Shown here: positions 23,953 through 37,136 of the stretch, in pieces
Numbering within the stretch: position 1 is the first letter of the stretch
Layout: every line of letters starts with the position of its first letter
Assembly (NCBI GenBank): GCA_036852015.1
Contig: JAANDG010000328.1
Coordinates: forward strand, 99,640-163,639
From: Pelodera strongyloides
Lineage: Eukaryota > Nematoda > Chromadorea > Rhabditida > Rhabditidae
DNA length: 64,000 bases
Direction: 5' to 3'
Notes under the pieces: generated by a model
The model's input: the letters and a program-made list of their open reading frames with translations, nothing else
The model's database searches: none
Told to the model about the DNA's origin: nothing
Translations under genes and position numbers: made by a program

Positions 23953-26900
23953 TCATCGTGGAAGGCGACCGCCTCGGGCTCTCTTATTAGTTGTTGTATC
24001 GGCATTCTCCGTTAGTCCAGCACTAGCATCACGGCGGACCAACTGAAATTGAAAAGAACACGTTTAAAGCAAAACAGCAGCTGTTTTTTGAAAAGTTGTC
24101 AGATAATTACATTTCCAACTAATTTCCACATGTTCTATGTAAATGAATGGAATTAGAGTAGAAAATCACAGTCGCTTGGACACGCGACATGGAAATACAG
24201 CTTCCAAAATGCGTCTTAAAAGGGGTTATACAGCTTCAAGACACTGAACGGATCTAGTCATTGATCTGAAGTTAAAAACTAGGCGTTTTAATCATAGTAC
24301 GTGCTCCCAAAGTCCAAAATTTTCTGTAAACTAAAAGTACCTCCTTGTGAACTCTCTTCCTCCTCGAGCCCTTGTTCCCAGCAGCTCCTTGGTTCCGAAA
24401 CTTCCGCTCCTGCTCCTCCATATACTCTCGATAGACTGTTTCCTTCTCCTTGATTAGCATGTCCTGCTTGGCAAGGTGGATCTTCCACTCAGCTCCAGTC
24501 AGTGAATGACGGTTGTCTCGAAGATACTTCTCCAAGGTGGGCAGGTCGTCGAAGTCGGTAATCTCAATGCCCGCGCTGAAAGAAGTTATCTGCTCCACTT
24601 GATCACCGGCATCCTCCTTGGTTACTTCGTAAGATGGATCTGGCTGTGTATGTGTATCTTTTTTGGGAAGATCGGCGCTCTGCAAGAAAACTCCTCTTAC
24701 AATACACCACTATACGGCAAATAAAAGCTAAATGACGGCCGTTTCTGAAACGCATTACGGACAACCGCACTGCCCATAATTTGCATGCAAATGAGCAGAA
24801 TTACAATAACAAATCGTGCAGTATAGTTCAGTTATTTGCACAAAATACATGGGGATACATCAGTTTGATGTTTCGTCCCAATTTGAATTGCCCCGTCCAA
24901 AATTTGTACATGTGCACATAAGTAAGTCAGCTTTCCATCGCATATGCCCAAACATGAAATCTTTTCCTTTATGTGATTTCATACTACGAGCTCATCACCT
25001 ACTTTTCCTTGGAGTATCGTTAGCACCTTTATCTGATCATGTAATGTGCAGTAGTAGGAAAGTTATTACTTCTTTCTTTCCTACTACTGCACATTACATC
25101 AGATACGTTGGTTTACATTTGATATACGAAACAATGAAACAATACTATTATAGAAAGGTTCATTGTAAAGACAGAAAAAAGGACAACTCACCACATAAGT
25201 GGGTTTCTCTTTCGCAGTAACACACGGATGTGGCAGGAAACTGAATCGTATCAGGCGTTTTTTAGAAACATGCTCAAACTCAACATCCAGTACAAATCGC
25301 CCCATTTGCAATCTGAAAACGGAATTCTCATTAACGTCGCAGTCATTTTGATCAGTCGTATGTACTTTTTTCTTATCCCGCAACGAAGTCTTTTCATCAA
25401 GATTCCGTTAATACACAATGGAATTTAACTATACCAATTACAAAATCAATACCTCGTGTGGGTTGGAATCCTCGACCTACCGCCTCGACCGCGCTACCTA
25501 CGCTACGCCTTGGAAACAGTAAGGAAGCAAGCGGCCGAAGGGAGATTCCTCCACGGTACAATATAAAAGACACGAGAAATGATGAGCAATGTTTGCTTAT
25601 CGTCATAGCTTCCTATTCGACGACAACTTGAGGGTTTAGGCTTGGGCCTAGTTGACGAGTTTCCAGCCACATCGAGATACCGATCAGTGAGCTTGGCAAA
25701 GACAAACAACTCACCCACGCCATCGCTTATTCACATTGGGATCTCTTTCCAAGTTCACACACCATTCCTTCAGTCTATAATTCAGGGCCTCAGGCATACT
25801 GTGGATAGTAATAAACAGAGCAATGGAGACGGCATCAGCGGAGAGGCGGTCCATAGACACGAAAAAGGCCTAAATTAGATTTCATCTGAACATGGAAGAG
25901 TAGAATGAGGTTACAAAATCTAGGTGAATGGTTTTCGGCTCGAAGCGGGACTAGACACTGACCCAGTGGTAATCTTATCATATAAAGTTCTGGATCGTAT
26001 TTGTTTGTTTGACGGTTGATTATTCGTAGCTTTGTACGGCAGTTATGTCTACCGGTTTAATCACGTGGCAAAAAAAACTAGACACAATCGCACCTTAACC
26101 AACTCTTCAAGTTTCGGGATATCTTCCACAAACAGGCGAGGCACCGCGATTCCGTTGCATATGTGTCCGAAATCCCCTACGGGGACATCAACATGAAGCT
26201 GCTTACATATACACACGGGCCCAAAAGTCCCTTCTCCCTCGGCGTACATATTGTGTCCAGTTAGTTCTTGATATTTGATCCAATTCTTCAAAAATGGCAC
26301 GAGAAACTAAAAAGAAAGTAAAAAGCTATATGCACGGAAGAAAAAACAAACGATGGAAACCAGAGGAATCCTTGACTTGGACTACGCTACTGCCACTACG
26401 CATGTATGAGTGTAAACTATAACGCCTTGAAAAGGCTCGTTTTCCTTGTTTTGTTGTAAAACTGTAACATTCATACAGTAATGAACGACCCGCGATCAAA
26501 CTGCAATGTTTACTTTACTTGTGCGAAGTTCCTAGCAAAAGTCAAAACACATAGAAATCACGCATCATGACATGAACAGCTCAATACTGTGCTGCAGCTA
26601 CACAATGTATACGGTACTACAAATCAAAATTCGAAGAATCTTTGGGAAAAATAAGCATTTCTCAAACAACTCACGGGGAGGTCTATCATAGGAATTCCTC
26701 CACTTTTTGTTGCGCCGAGAAAAAAACTGAGCAGTCGAGTTCCTGCGAACATCTAAACATGGGAAAGCTCAAAAGCTGCCCTTCCACTTATTGACCCTGG
26801 TTGCTCACAATGACATTAGTAAGCACCAGTACTGCTGTGACAACACACCCCACCACGTCAAGGTTCTCCAAACTTGTTGTAAACCTTTCTTCTGAGGCTA

Positions 26901-28940
26901 CGAGGAACAGGTTTGCCCAAGAAAATGGCCAGAATCTATTAGTTGACATTCTCCCAACGGAAACGAACGTTAGAAGGCGAGGACTGGACAATGTAAAATA
27001 CTAATGAGGAAGGGTATATATATATATATATATATACAATATGCAGCACATCGGTCGGTACACGTATGTATAAGGCTCAGGCTATCGTATCGTATCGTAT
27101 ATCACATAGAGAAACCAACCCCATTTGTGATGAAGGATCTGTCGAAGTTGCCACAAAGATGGAGTTCTGTTGCCGGAGTACGATTCAGAAAACTTCGAAA
27201 GGTCTTCCTGTCAAGCTAAAAACATAGGTCATAGGTTGCATCATACACACTACTTTTAGTTTCCAAAAAACACGTGCTGATGAAAAACGACCACTTCATC
27301 GGAATCGGACATCAGACCGAAATGCTCTCATGGCTGTACAGACGAGCTTAGCTTCACCTTCACGGTTTTTCGTTCCCGCTAACCGGCACTATCGCTGTAC
27401 CGCACGACAAAGAAATCGGCACAGCCTTACCTGAATGCTCTGAACATCTAGGACGAGTACGAAATGCTCAAAATGTTCCGTGTATCCCAAGAGACTAAAT
27501 ACTTCCACGAGTCGAGCATCGAGTCGCTGTGCCTTCACTTCCAATACGCCAAATCTCGGTATGGCGACGTGGCGGGCTGTTTCAGCAAACTCATCATACT
27601 AAACGAGAAAGGAAATGGTAAAATTGAAGAATACTACCCCACTGAAGAATACTACCCAAATTCGAAATATACTACCCCAAATGTATGGGGGTAGCATTTT
27701 GTAACATGCAAAATACTACCCCACCATTGAAGAACACTACCCCTTTTGACATTTTATAACCCCCAGTCAATGGGGGTAGTAAATTGTAAGAAAGGGGTCG
27801 TGTTCTTCAATGGTGGTGTAGTGATCTTCAAACCCTAGGTAATCTTGAATTACGCTACCCCCTACATGTGAAAATACTACCCCCTTCTTACAAAATATTA
27901 CCCCACCCATTGGCTTTTACTGCCCCGTGGAAAAAATTACAAAATACTACCCCTACCAACTGAATATGACTACCCCACCATTGAATATGACCATCCCATC
28001 ATTGAATATGACTACCCCACCATTGAATATGAGTACCCCACTAGAAAGGGGTATTATTTTGTAAAGACAGGGGGGTAGCATTTTGTAAAATGGGGGTATT
28101 ATTTTGCATGGGGTAATACTTTTCAAAAAGGGGTAGTGTTCTTCAAACCAGGGGGTGTTCTTCAAACCAGGGGGTATTGTTCTTCAATTCTACCAAAGGA
28201 AATCACTGGTACGTGCGAAAAACGGCTAACATGGGTGATAGGTAACCGGGTAACTATTTCCACTCTCAGCTGCACCTATCACTACGTATGAAAGTGAAAC
28301 GGCAGTACACTAAAAATGTTGCAATAATAGAAAGAAATGCTAGCATACACAAGCACGATACACCGAGTCCCGGTTTTTCTATCCTACACATGCAATGGAT
28401 TTCAATGATTATCAAATAAGCAAGCATAAAACAATTAACCATCACAAAAATAGCGATGATAAAGACATAACGGTAATGGTGATAACATCAGCTGAAACTT
28501 CATGGACTTACAGTCATCTCAACACGACTCGATTCAATGGGTCTCGCCTCAGTCCAGGCACCACCACGACGACTTACGATCTCAGATCGCGACACTTCTA
28601 CTCTTCTTCCAAAATTGAAGTGCAGATTGAACCTTGAAGGAGACACCCGAAACAAAGAATTAGGAAAAGCCACACGCGGCAGTCGTTCGTATTCTGCATA
28701 GACAAAACTCCTAGAAAAAAAAAGAAATCATTGTAAAGACATTGAAACCAACAGAAAACGAATATGTATTCCAGCATAATGTAACATCTCCACCTCAGGC
28801 ATGCACTACAGCGAGTAAAGCTTGCAAAGACCAAACTAAACTCACTTAAACCGCTTGCATACAAGCCTCATTATAATGATATCGCCTCCGTGAAAGTATG
28901 AGCACAAATGAAGCAGAAGTTCATTTGGAAGTTTGTCCAT
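23953..28940 (-). CDS. F-box protein D, ten exons, ~495 aa
   Basis: Exons, high to low: 28940-28846, 28710-28578, 27598-27431, 27215-27120, 26752-26675, 26306-26094, 25869-25715, 25312-25192, 24679-24341 and 24042-23953 (stop TGA). Every junction is GT/AG and in phase. Exon 1 is an F-box: LPNELLLHLCSYFHGGD then RLVCKRFK, the Skp1-binding motif, so the protein should act as the substrate receptor of an SCF ubiquitin ligase. Exons 2-8 align exon by exon with the three paralogues to the right and form the presumed target-binding region, family unknown. Exon 9 contains a charged segment with EYMEEQERKFRNQ. The C-terminus (RRDASAGLTENADTTTNKRARGG) is basic and unlike the others. Of the four copies this is the most divergent, and exon 6 carries an insertion (71 codons against 52-55). 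The gap before exon 3 holds a 9-bp-duplicating element. Confidence 0.85.
25031..25105. repeat. short perfect-arm inverted repeat in F-box D intron 8
   Basis: ATCTGATCATGTAATGTGC and its near-complement GCACATTACATCAGAT flank a short spacer; about 30-bp arms. Confidence 0.75.
25451..25510 (-). repeat. possible tRNA-like SINE fragment
   Basis: On the minus strand it reads GGTAGCGCGGTCGAGGCGG (A-box-like) followed by GGTCGAGGATTCCAACCC (B-box-like). No tRNA fold is complete. Lies in intron 7 of F-box gene D. Confidence 0.35.
27617..28194. mobile_element. 578-bp inverted-repeat element with 9-bp target duplication
   Basis: Ends GGTAAAATTGAAGAATACTA and the inverted match ...TTGTTCTTCAATTCTACC; inside are many ACTACCCCAC / GTGGGGTAGT copies on both strands. 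Flanked by AAAGGAAAT at 27608-27616 and 28195-28203. A 9-bp duplication with long terminal repeats fits a non-autonomous Mutator-like element. The element starts 18 bp upstream of the 3' splice site of exon 3 of F-box gene D. A truncated relative is at 53848-54010. Confidence 0.82.
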
Positions 28941-29064
28941 GTTGGGGACAACACTGAAAAGGAAAAACGGGTTAACAACAAATAACACATTAAAATGTAA
29001 CAACACGTAATAGACCTAAATCAGTCAGACACAATGAAACGAAAACTCGCTTGCATACTAAGAA

Positions 29065-29985
29065 AGGGCGCGTTCGGGATTGCGAAAAGAAAGAAAAGAA
29101 ATAAAAAAAAGTAGTTCGGGACGGCCCTTAAGGGCGCGTTCGGGATTGATTTTCCGAAAGGAAACTCGGCCAAATCCTCGTTCGGGATGGACTTTTTGGA
29201 AACGTTCCAATGCTTGGAGAAAACAAAAAATACAGTATGAATTAGCATGGAAAATTTGAAAAATATGCGCGGGAAGCGTTTTTCGCAAGCTAATTCATAG
29301 TGTATTTATCTCCAGTTTCGCAGGGCCGAAACACCTCAAAAAATCATTCAGCGCGGCTTTCACTTTCCATATAGAAACTCATTAAGAAACTCGCTACAAA
29401 AATTGAAGATCAGGGACAAATTTGAATTAGTACACGTATTAGCTACTTGCATGCGAAAATCTGTATTAATTTAAAATTTGTCCCTGATTTTCAATTTTTG
29501 TAGCGAGTTTCAAATTGCGCTTATGTATGGAAAGTGAAAGCCGCGCTGAATGATTTTTGGGCCAGATTCGCCCTGTTTCGGCCCTGCGAAACTGGAGATA
29601 AATACACTATCATACTGTATTTTTTGTTTTCTCCAAGCATTGGAACGTTTCCAAAAATTCCATCCCAAACGAGGATATTGCCGAGTTTCCTTTCGGAAAA
29701 TCAATCCCGAACGCGCCCTAAAAATTTTTCGAAATCTCCATAGAATGAGGAAATTGGTTGTGGGACCGCACAGTACGCTATTTGGAGCAACCTTTTAGCA
29801 TGGAAAACAGCACAATTGCAGCGGCGGGAAAAATAAGTTGATCCAAATAATGTGCTGTGCCTGTGCGATCCCACAACGAATTTCCTCCTACTGTGGAGAT
29901 TTCGGAAAATTTCTAAGAGCCATCCCGAACTACTTTTTTTGATTTCTTTTCTTTCTTTTCGCAATCCCGAACGCGCCCTAACAGA
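29065..29985. mobile_element. nested foldback element, ~920 bp
   Basis: Outer termini AGGGCGCGTTCGGGATTGCG and CGCAATCCCGAACGCGCCCT. Arms share a long stretch around GGAAACGTTCCAATGCTTGG and a central inverted pair at about 29385-29510 (ACAAAAATTGAAGATCAGGG). The right arm contains a further inverted pair at about 29708-29925 (AATTTTTCGAAATCTCC), an element inserted into an element. It lies upstream of F-box gene D. Confidence 0.8.
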
Positions 29986-30695
29986 GAGTAATGGAGATTC
30001 ATTGTGTGGCAAAAAACGGTGCGTTACTGCGTTCCATTTTGGCGAAACGCCAGTTGAAAAAAGGGAGGTTAAAGATAACGAAGATGATAATTCATATACA
30101 ATAAAAGTTCGAGATACTCAGGGATTAAGACCCTGCAGCACAGTAGTTAAGCAAATTGTGAAAAGGGGTTCAATTTATCAACAACAACAACAAAAAACAA
30201 CAACAACAAAAACAAAGAAGGAAAGAAGGGGAAACAAGCAAAGTACTGTGCCTGGTTATGAATCAAGCGTACGCGACGAACCGCATGTCATGCCAATTTA
30301 TCTCAAGGGCATTTATTACGTTTTACAAATAAGCGGAAATTTAGCTGGTCAACCTACGTTTCACAAACTAGGTGTAATACTCCTTTAACCGTACGTACAT
30401 ACTAACAACAGAAACAAATTATGAAGGGAGTAACAACAATAACCCGACCGAAAGGAAAGGACTTGACGGCAAGAGAAACAGGGCTAAAGGAAAATCGATA
30501 TCGATACATATATACACAAGTACTGCGGATATGAATGCAGGTTAGGGTTAGGTTAGACTCGAGTGATAAAAACCAGGTATAAAGACTAGATTACGGACGG
30601 GCATTCCAATCAACACATCATATCACAAAGGATATACGATACCTCAAGCATAGGTGGATCAGTGGATCTGTTTCAAATGTTGAGCAAGGCCGCCC

Positions 30696-30747
30696 TAAGA
30701 CTAAGCCTAAGCGTAAGCCTGAGCCTGAGCCTGAGCCTAAGCCTACC
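30696..30747. repeat. degenerate AAGCCT (TTAGGC-like) array
   Basis: About eight hexamers, mostly AAGCCT or GAGCCT. TTAGGC is the nematode telomere unit, so this looks like interstitial telomere-like sequence just beyond the stop of F-box gene C. A two-unit trace is at about 46727-46740, at the equivalent place beyond gene A. Confidence 0.65.
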
Positions 30748-30788
30748 CCACTCAAAACATAGATGGATCAATCGATCAATGAATGGAC

Positions 30789-33700
30789 TTAGACTCCGGA
30801 ATCCCTCACGTGCCATCTTCCTGGCTTACTGGCTCGTCTCCAGCTGACTGCAGACGCGCTAAAGGAAAGAGTTTAAAGTGATATGGCGCGAGGTGCGTGA
30901 AACGATGAAAAATAACATACGAGGACACGCGCTTTCGATTATTTCATATGCAAATGTCTACGCACTATACCACAATTATCAAACAATACATAAATCCGTG
31001 TCATACCGCTTTACAATAAGTGGCATCCCCCGGGGGCCAAGCCAAGAAAGAATCTCTAACACTGGTTAGAACCTGGTCTCAAAGTGCTTATTGTAAATTT
31101 GACTATTTGACAGTCACTAGTCACAACACAATACAGAACAAAATGAATAATACCTCTTTTCAGCAAAGGCGGCCAGCTTGTAAAATATCCAAACGGATTC
31201 CGGCGGATTTCTCTTCCGGCACCGGTATCACGATCGTGCTGTGGCCGTGGCTTGTTCTTCTCCTCAACGTACTTCCTCTCCTGTTCTTTCCGGTAATTCA
31301 GATAAACCGTATTTTCTGCACATTTCAAGGTTTCCAGTTTCCTCTCCAAAATCACACGTTCAAGTAAAGTCGTGGGAGCCGTCGCCCGCAAATACTTCTC
31401 AAATTCCTTGGAGCTCTTGAAGTCGGGTATCTCGTAGGGGATATGCTCAGGGTGCAACAGACCCCTGCCAGTCTCACTTCGTTCGTTCTCATCTGAAGGA
31501 GCAGGCTCTTTCAAAGACGCCGTGGGGTATCCACCACCTGGCAATCGCTTGAGCCTCTGAAATGGCAAAACTCAGAAGGGATCGGAACAAGCACCATTAA
31601 AGCGAAATACCGGCCTGTTTTTGAAACGCATCGTGGGCATCTTCATTTTAAGGCAACATATGCAAATTAGCATATTTTGGCATAAAAACTAGACCCCATT
31701 TAGCATAAGTACATAAGAATGCAGTTATGCAGTTGTCTACCAGACGTTTCAAAAAACGGTATGATAAGCTCCGGCTCCGGTATATCTTACATACGGTATC
31801 ATATCTCCGAATTCAACATGTCTACTGTGCTAATCACGGAGATGGTATGTCGAAATTATGACCTGAGCAAATTTATCCAACGTATGCAAATCTCAAAGTT
31901 GCTTCGCTGATATCTCCCATGATAGGCAGTTAGGTTACGCATATAGTGCAATTACTTAACCATCAAGTTCGCTGCACAGTTATGCAGTTAGGTTATGTAT
32001 ATAGTGCAATTAACGAAGTTCGCCTCACAAGGGCACAAATCAGCATAGTAGATACGGTAAAAATACAGACCGCCGCCAAGCTTTATCAAATTTTCAGTAC
32101 AATAAACAATCGAGTGTAACAGAACAAAAACTTACTTCCACCGTAGGATACCTCTGAGTAAGGCTGTTGATCTCTTTCTGTAAGGTCAGCTGCAAAACCC
32201 GGTTTCCAAGATGATTTGAAAATGTTATTTCTACCTTCTCGCCGTCAGTTAACGTCCTGAAATGGACGCAGTTATTTGAGAAAAACTAACGTTAATAAAA
32301 AAACCAAACAGGAAACATGAGCCTGGGCATAAATCAGTGCGTAAAATGACGCATCCACCCACCTCCGGAAACCCAACCCATTACTATTTACATGTAATTG
32401 GGTGAAACATATTGTTGTTATACAAGAGCCCGCCCGATGTAGGCATAAATAAATGTGTGCATGTGCAATTAGGCAACACTCACGTCCAATTTCTCTTTGA
32501 CTATCGCCGGTTCCGGTTCCGGAGGCTATTGAAACTATGTATTTTCGTGAACAAAAACGACGAATTACCGATAGATTACATAGTTTCGGCCCTTTCCATA
32601 ACACCCTAGGACTCGCAGAGTTGACAAATGTTCCACCAGCTACCGTAATCAGAAACAATTCCACCAGCGACCAGCTACCGTAGTCAGAAACAATTCCACC
32701 AGCTACCGTAGTCAGATACAGAAATGAATTTCATTCATTCTTCATTCTTTTGAATGATCCTCATTCTTCATTCTTTTTTAACAGCATCAGTCACGAGAAA
32801 CAATGAAGACGGACGGACTTTATAAACCGTAAAAACGTATTTCGCGGTTTCTGACTACGGTATACATGGTGGAACAGTTTGCAGGGGAGCACTGAGGAAA
32901 CTTGGCCGGTGAGCGGCCTACACTGGACCCGAAAAAGGTGGGCCGCCTACACCTCGCTCATAAGTGGGAAAGTGGCTGGAGGGACATAGAAAAGACGGGC
33001 GGCTCGTGCGCCTGCTGGTGTGTGACTGGAGTGCGCGTGGTGTAGGCGAACTAAAAGTCACACGAAAGTTGAAGATCGCCGTACTCAGGCCTACATCAGG
33101 ACCACCCTGGGCCAGTGCGCCGCCTACACCAGGTCCGAAATGGGTCCCGCGCCTGGGCCCACCCGTTTGTTCGTTTGTTGTAGGCCGCGCCGGCCAAAGT
33201 TTCGCGTTGAGTAGCTCGACGAGTTTTTGGTGTTACCAAAACCAAAACCAAGTTCCAATTCTGACTTACAATTCGCGGGACTTGAAGTTCGGATTGGGCG
33301 CCATATCTTCACACCACTTAATAAACGCTTCCATCCGCTCCAATGAGACATCGAATACGTGGATGAAGGATGTCCCGTGCCACAAGCGGTCTGTATCCGT
33401 CAAACGAGCCAATGAACGAAAATAGATCTAAAGTGATGTAACGGATAACGTCAGTAACGGATAACAGTAAGCGTAACCGAGTAACACGTTCCAATTATAA
33501 TGAAATGAAAGATCAAAAACGGAAATCGATTGATCTAATTATAGTCAAGTCTACCAATCTTTAAAAAAACCTAAAACCCTGTGAATTGTCCTAAAACCTA
33601 TAAACTGCTACATTACAATGTGGATACCGTTAATAGTCGTTCAAATTTCGCGGTGTCCTCCAAGCAAACGTAAGGCAATTGGAGGAAAATCGATTCTCCG

Positions 33701-36700
33701 TAGTACGCTTCCACGCCGCGAAAGCGTGCGTAGTCACACAGCGTCTGGTAGTAAATCCAATTCTCGAAAAATGATTCGAGGAACTAAAACAAAATAATTT
33801 TTATGATAAGCTCATGGGGAACTGGAAACCCGATATGTTCCCTATTGTCGTTCAAAAATCGGGCATGGATCGGGCACATGTCGGATTTTTTTTTGAAAAG
33901 ACCCCGGCACATATCGGCGGCTTTCACTTTCCTGCGAAAGTGACATCAACAACAACGATAGTGTGGGAGGTAATAAGTGACATTGAATTTACGCATTTTC
34001 GCGGTTATTTATTATACAATTTCGATACCACCTCCAGCTAGAACCCTTGAACGTGCCAAATATGTTATACTAACTACAGATCTCAGCTAAATTATGCAGT
34101 ATGCACACAAATCGGTGGTGGTGTTTCAGTACTGAGCTGCGGTGCTCACCGGCGGGCTTAGGACTTGCGGTAAGGACTTAGGACTTGCCGTAAGTCGTAG
34201 CGAGCAAATCTTATTTTAAAGCGAATATGTATGCGGTGAAAATGCGCAAAAACATGAAACTAGCGATTCCATATCAGACATGCATTAAACTGGCGACTGA
34301 ATACGTAAATTCGAATTTGCATGCCCTGCATCTTGAATCTTGCTATTTGCCGATATCTGCGTACACAAGTTGAAATTTGTTCCATTGAGCCTGGGATTTG
34401 CATTTGCCACGGGTCCAAGCGACGCGTTTTCTATGGAAAAGGCGAACTTTGTTATTAATTTTCTTTTAAAGCGAAATACCACCCGGTTTGGGGTTTTTTC
34501 ACCAAAAATAGTTTGAAAAAAGTTATAAACGAAAATAAACATAAAAACACAAACAAATAAGTGCATCTTGCACAAAAATGTTCTCAAACAACCATATTTT
34601 GCGATTTTGTATGGGAAAATTCGCTTCAGACGATTTGCCGATTTTAATACTAGCACGGCCCTGGAAAAATCGAGGGATGGCCTTTTCAAATTATAACGCA
34701 CACCGCAGCATCCAAATGACGAAATATCGACAAAATATTTCGAATTTGGCTAGTAAAATTCCAAAAACACACGGTTTGAAAATGGTGGTCAACGCACGGT
34801 TGTTTACTCCTCCTCTTTTTGTATTTTTTTGTTGAGACCGACCGCTAATTCGCTTTAACTGGGGAACTTTTTGACAACTTGTGTTGTTGTTTCCTTAATG
34901 GAGAACACACGTTCTATTAATACAGCTTAACCTACATCAACACCAATCTCCGCCACTTCTCCCTTTTTCGAACCAAGATTGAAAGATTGAACACGGGTGC
35001 CAGCAAACAACTAAAAGTAACGGAACGAATCACATTTTATGTCCGTAATGTGATGACGTCGATTTCCATAAACACAGAAAACTGTTTTGCAAAGAGCCCA
35101 GCTCCACTCCATCATTAGTACACAAAAAATTCAATAGCTTGGTCTACATCGATATAAAAAAAGCGTCGATTCGCAATAATTCACATACAAAAAAAAGGTC
35201 AATAGCTTGGTCTAAATCGATATCAAAAAAAGCTTTGATTCGTGATTGCAAGCTAGCTTCTTTTCTTCGTGGCTAGTTGAGGAAATTTGTAACAACCGAA
35301 ACCGACCGTATTGGAAATGAAACTGCGATCGAACAATCCGCAGAGGTCCACACCATACGCTTGCATATGGATCACAAGTCGGCGAAATGTGCTTCTACTC
35401 ACCTATAAATAATAAATAGTAGTTTACTAGGAAGATGGCAATGACAACATAACAAATACATTAAAGTTGAGTGTAACATACTTGTACAATTATATGTGCT
35501 TCTGGTAGAGTGCCCACAGGAATTTAGATATGCCATCACAATGCCTTTGCGGGGCATACATTTCACTTTAACAAACGATGCACATTATCTTTCAATTCAA
35601 AACAGCATGAAACAAGTACGTTCTCTTCTCGAACGCGCAGACGCGCGCGCGCAGCTAGCCGCCCAAAATGGAGCGCTCACATATAGCTAGCTGCGCTTTT
35701 GGTTAATGCGCTGCGCGCCAGTTTTCCTCGCGATCACGCACCCAGAAAAACTTTTGGCAGCTGCGCGCGCGTTCAAATCCAAGAATGTTATGTTCACCAA
35801 CCTTCATGTCGTTCACCTTAAACAGAATCTTTGCTTCCTCTCTCGGCCTGTATTCCAGAAGGTGGAGCATATCAACTACACTACCGTCAAGAGTCCGAGC
35901 GAATACCACTATCGCACAGAAGTTCCGGATAGAAACGTGACGATATACGCCAGAAAATTCGTCCCACTAGAAATGAGTGTAAAAGGTCATGCTAGCTACA
36001 AAGCGCAAATTGGGGTACACGCGGCAACATTACAGACTTACAGGGTGCATGTGGCGTGGGAAAAAATGGCACACCGTTGGGTTCTGCTGCGCATTGTGCG
36101 CAAGATGCCTGCAGTAATAGTGTCGCATGCACGCCGTGAAGAAGTAAGGTAAGGCTGCCACTGGCACGCCGTCCTCAAGCCATTTCGCTTCGGGCCTTTG
36201 GCGTGAAAGCGGCGCGTTAACGGTGGATACGTTGCACGCTGCAATCTCGCAGTTGCCGCTTGCCGGTCAACATTCGTCAATGTACTAGCTATACCACACA
36301 TCAATGAAGTTTGCTCACAAGTCACAAGTACACATACCTAAATTTTATAGAACAACACGAAACGCCCCATTTACTAAAAGATATCAATTTATCGCCTTAA
36401 ATCCTATTCTACTAAATTCACAATGAGCAACTCACTTTCATCTCACATTGCCGTGACGCGCGTCGGTATCGCTGTTCCACGCTGACAGTTCGCCGGGAGC
36501 GACAAAAGACTAAACGAAGGTGCACGGGATGATCATAATCGTCCCATCCATACTCATCATCTTCACGAGGGGGATCTGCACCGAGGGACTTTCTTGGCAA
36601 ACGGCCATGGTGTTCAAAGACCAAATTCCTAAAGGAGTAGACCACTGATAATCAATTGATATGTACTATATACAATGGCACGACTAATAATTGTAATAAT

Positions 36701-37136
36701 TAGCTTCGCATAGCTACAGAAATGGAAACAATAAGCTGTACAGAAAAACGTGTGAACTTGAACTGTGAACACTCGTTGATGAAGAGGCAAGAGGCACAAT
36801 TGGCTAAAGCGAAATACCTGCCGGTTTTTAAAACGCATCGAGTATCCCTCCATTCTAATGCACCATATGCAAATGAGCATAAATTAGAATAAAAAATAGA
36901 CCCCAAGTCGACCCCATTTAGCATAACTGCATAAGAATGCAGGTATTTGAGATGCATTTCAAAAACCGGTCGGTATTTCGCTTGAATGTTAAGATACAAA
37001 GAAGTGGTTATTGCAATTTGAGAATATAAAAACCAACTCACTTGAAATGTTTGCAAACAAGTCGAAGATTGAGCACATCAGTCCCGTCCAAAAAGCAGAA
37101 AACTTGAAGCAGCAACTCATTTGGTAGTAAACACAT
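30789..37136 (-). CDS. F-box protein C, ten exons, ~506 aa
   Basis: Exons, high to low: 37136-37042, 36628-36436, 35966-35802, 35402-35307, 35010-34936, 33783-33628, 33427-33270, 32256-32136, 31556-31154 and 30847-30789 (stop TAA 30789-30791). All junctions keep frame. Exon 1, preceded by ACTTCAG one base before the ATG, encodes the F-box (LPNELLLQVFCFLDGTDVL, then LVCKHFK), so an SCF substrate receptor is expected. Exon 2 contains the conserved KSLGADPPREDDEYGWDDYD; exon 3 WDEFSGVYRHVSIRN; exon 4 VDLCGLFDRSFISN; exon 5 FAGTRVQSFNLGSKKGE; exon 6 FENWIYYQTLCDYAR. Exon 9 holds LLHPEHIPYEIPDF and YRKEQERKYVEE. The C-terminal exon is short and basic. Reading frame is fully intact, so probably functional. 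The final exon is homologous to that of B at DNA level but read in another frame. Confidence 0.86.
30873..31013. mobile_element. inverted-repeat element in F-box C last intron
   Basis: Starts TTAAAGTGATATGGCGCG and ends CCGTGTCATACCGCTTTA. Confidence 0.65.
31597..31761. mobile_element. TTAAAGCG-family element in F-box C intron 8
   Basis: Left end TTAAAGCGAAATACCGGCCT is good; the right end has decayed after CAGACGTTTCAAAAAACGG. Starts 40 bp upstream of the exon 9 acceptor. Confidence 0.6.
32630..32890. repeat. short tandem plus inverted repeat
   Basis: Three near copies of AGAAACAATTCCACCAGC followed by CTACCGTAGTCAG, and an inverted partner (GGTTTCTGACTACGGTATAC) about 150 bp on. Intron 7 of F-box gene C begins just right of a GC-rich element (32900-33200) related to the one at 16195. 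Confidence 0.7.
36805..36985. mobile_element. full-length TTAAAGCG-family element in F-box C intron 1
   Basis: Starts TAAAGCGAAATACCTGCCGG and ends CCGGTCGGTATTTCGCTTGA. Confidence 0.75.

Noticed and set aside
29852..30388. 178-residue plus-strand frame with a Gln/Lys/Thr-rich run
   Set aside because: Its start lies inside a foldback element, no splice partner was found, and the run comes from CAA/AAC repeats.
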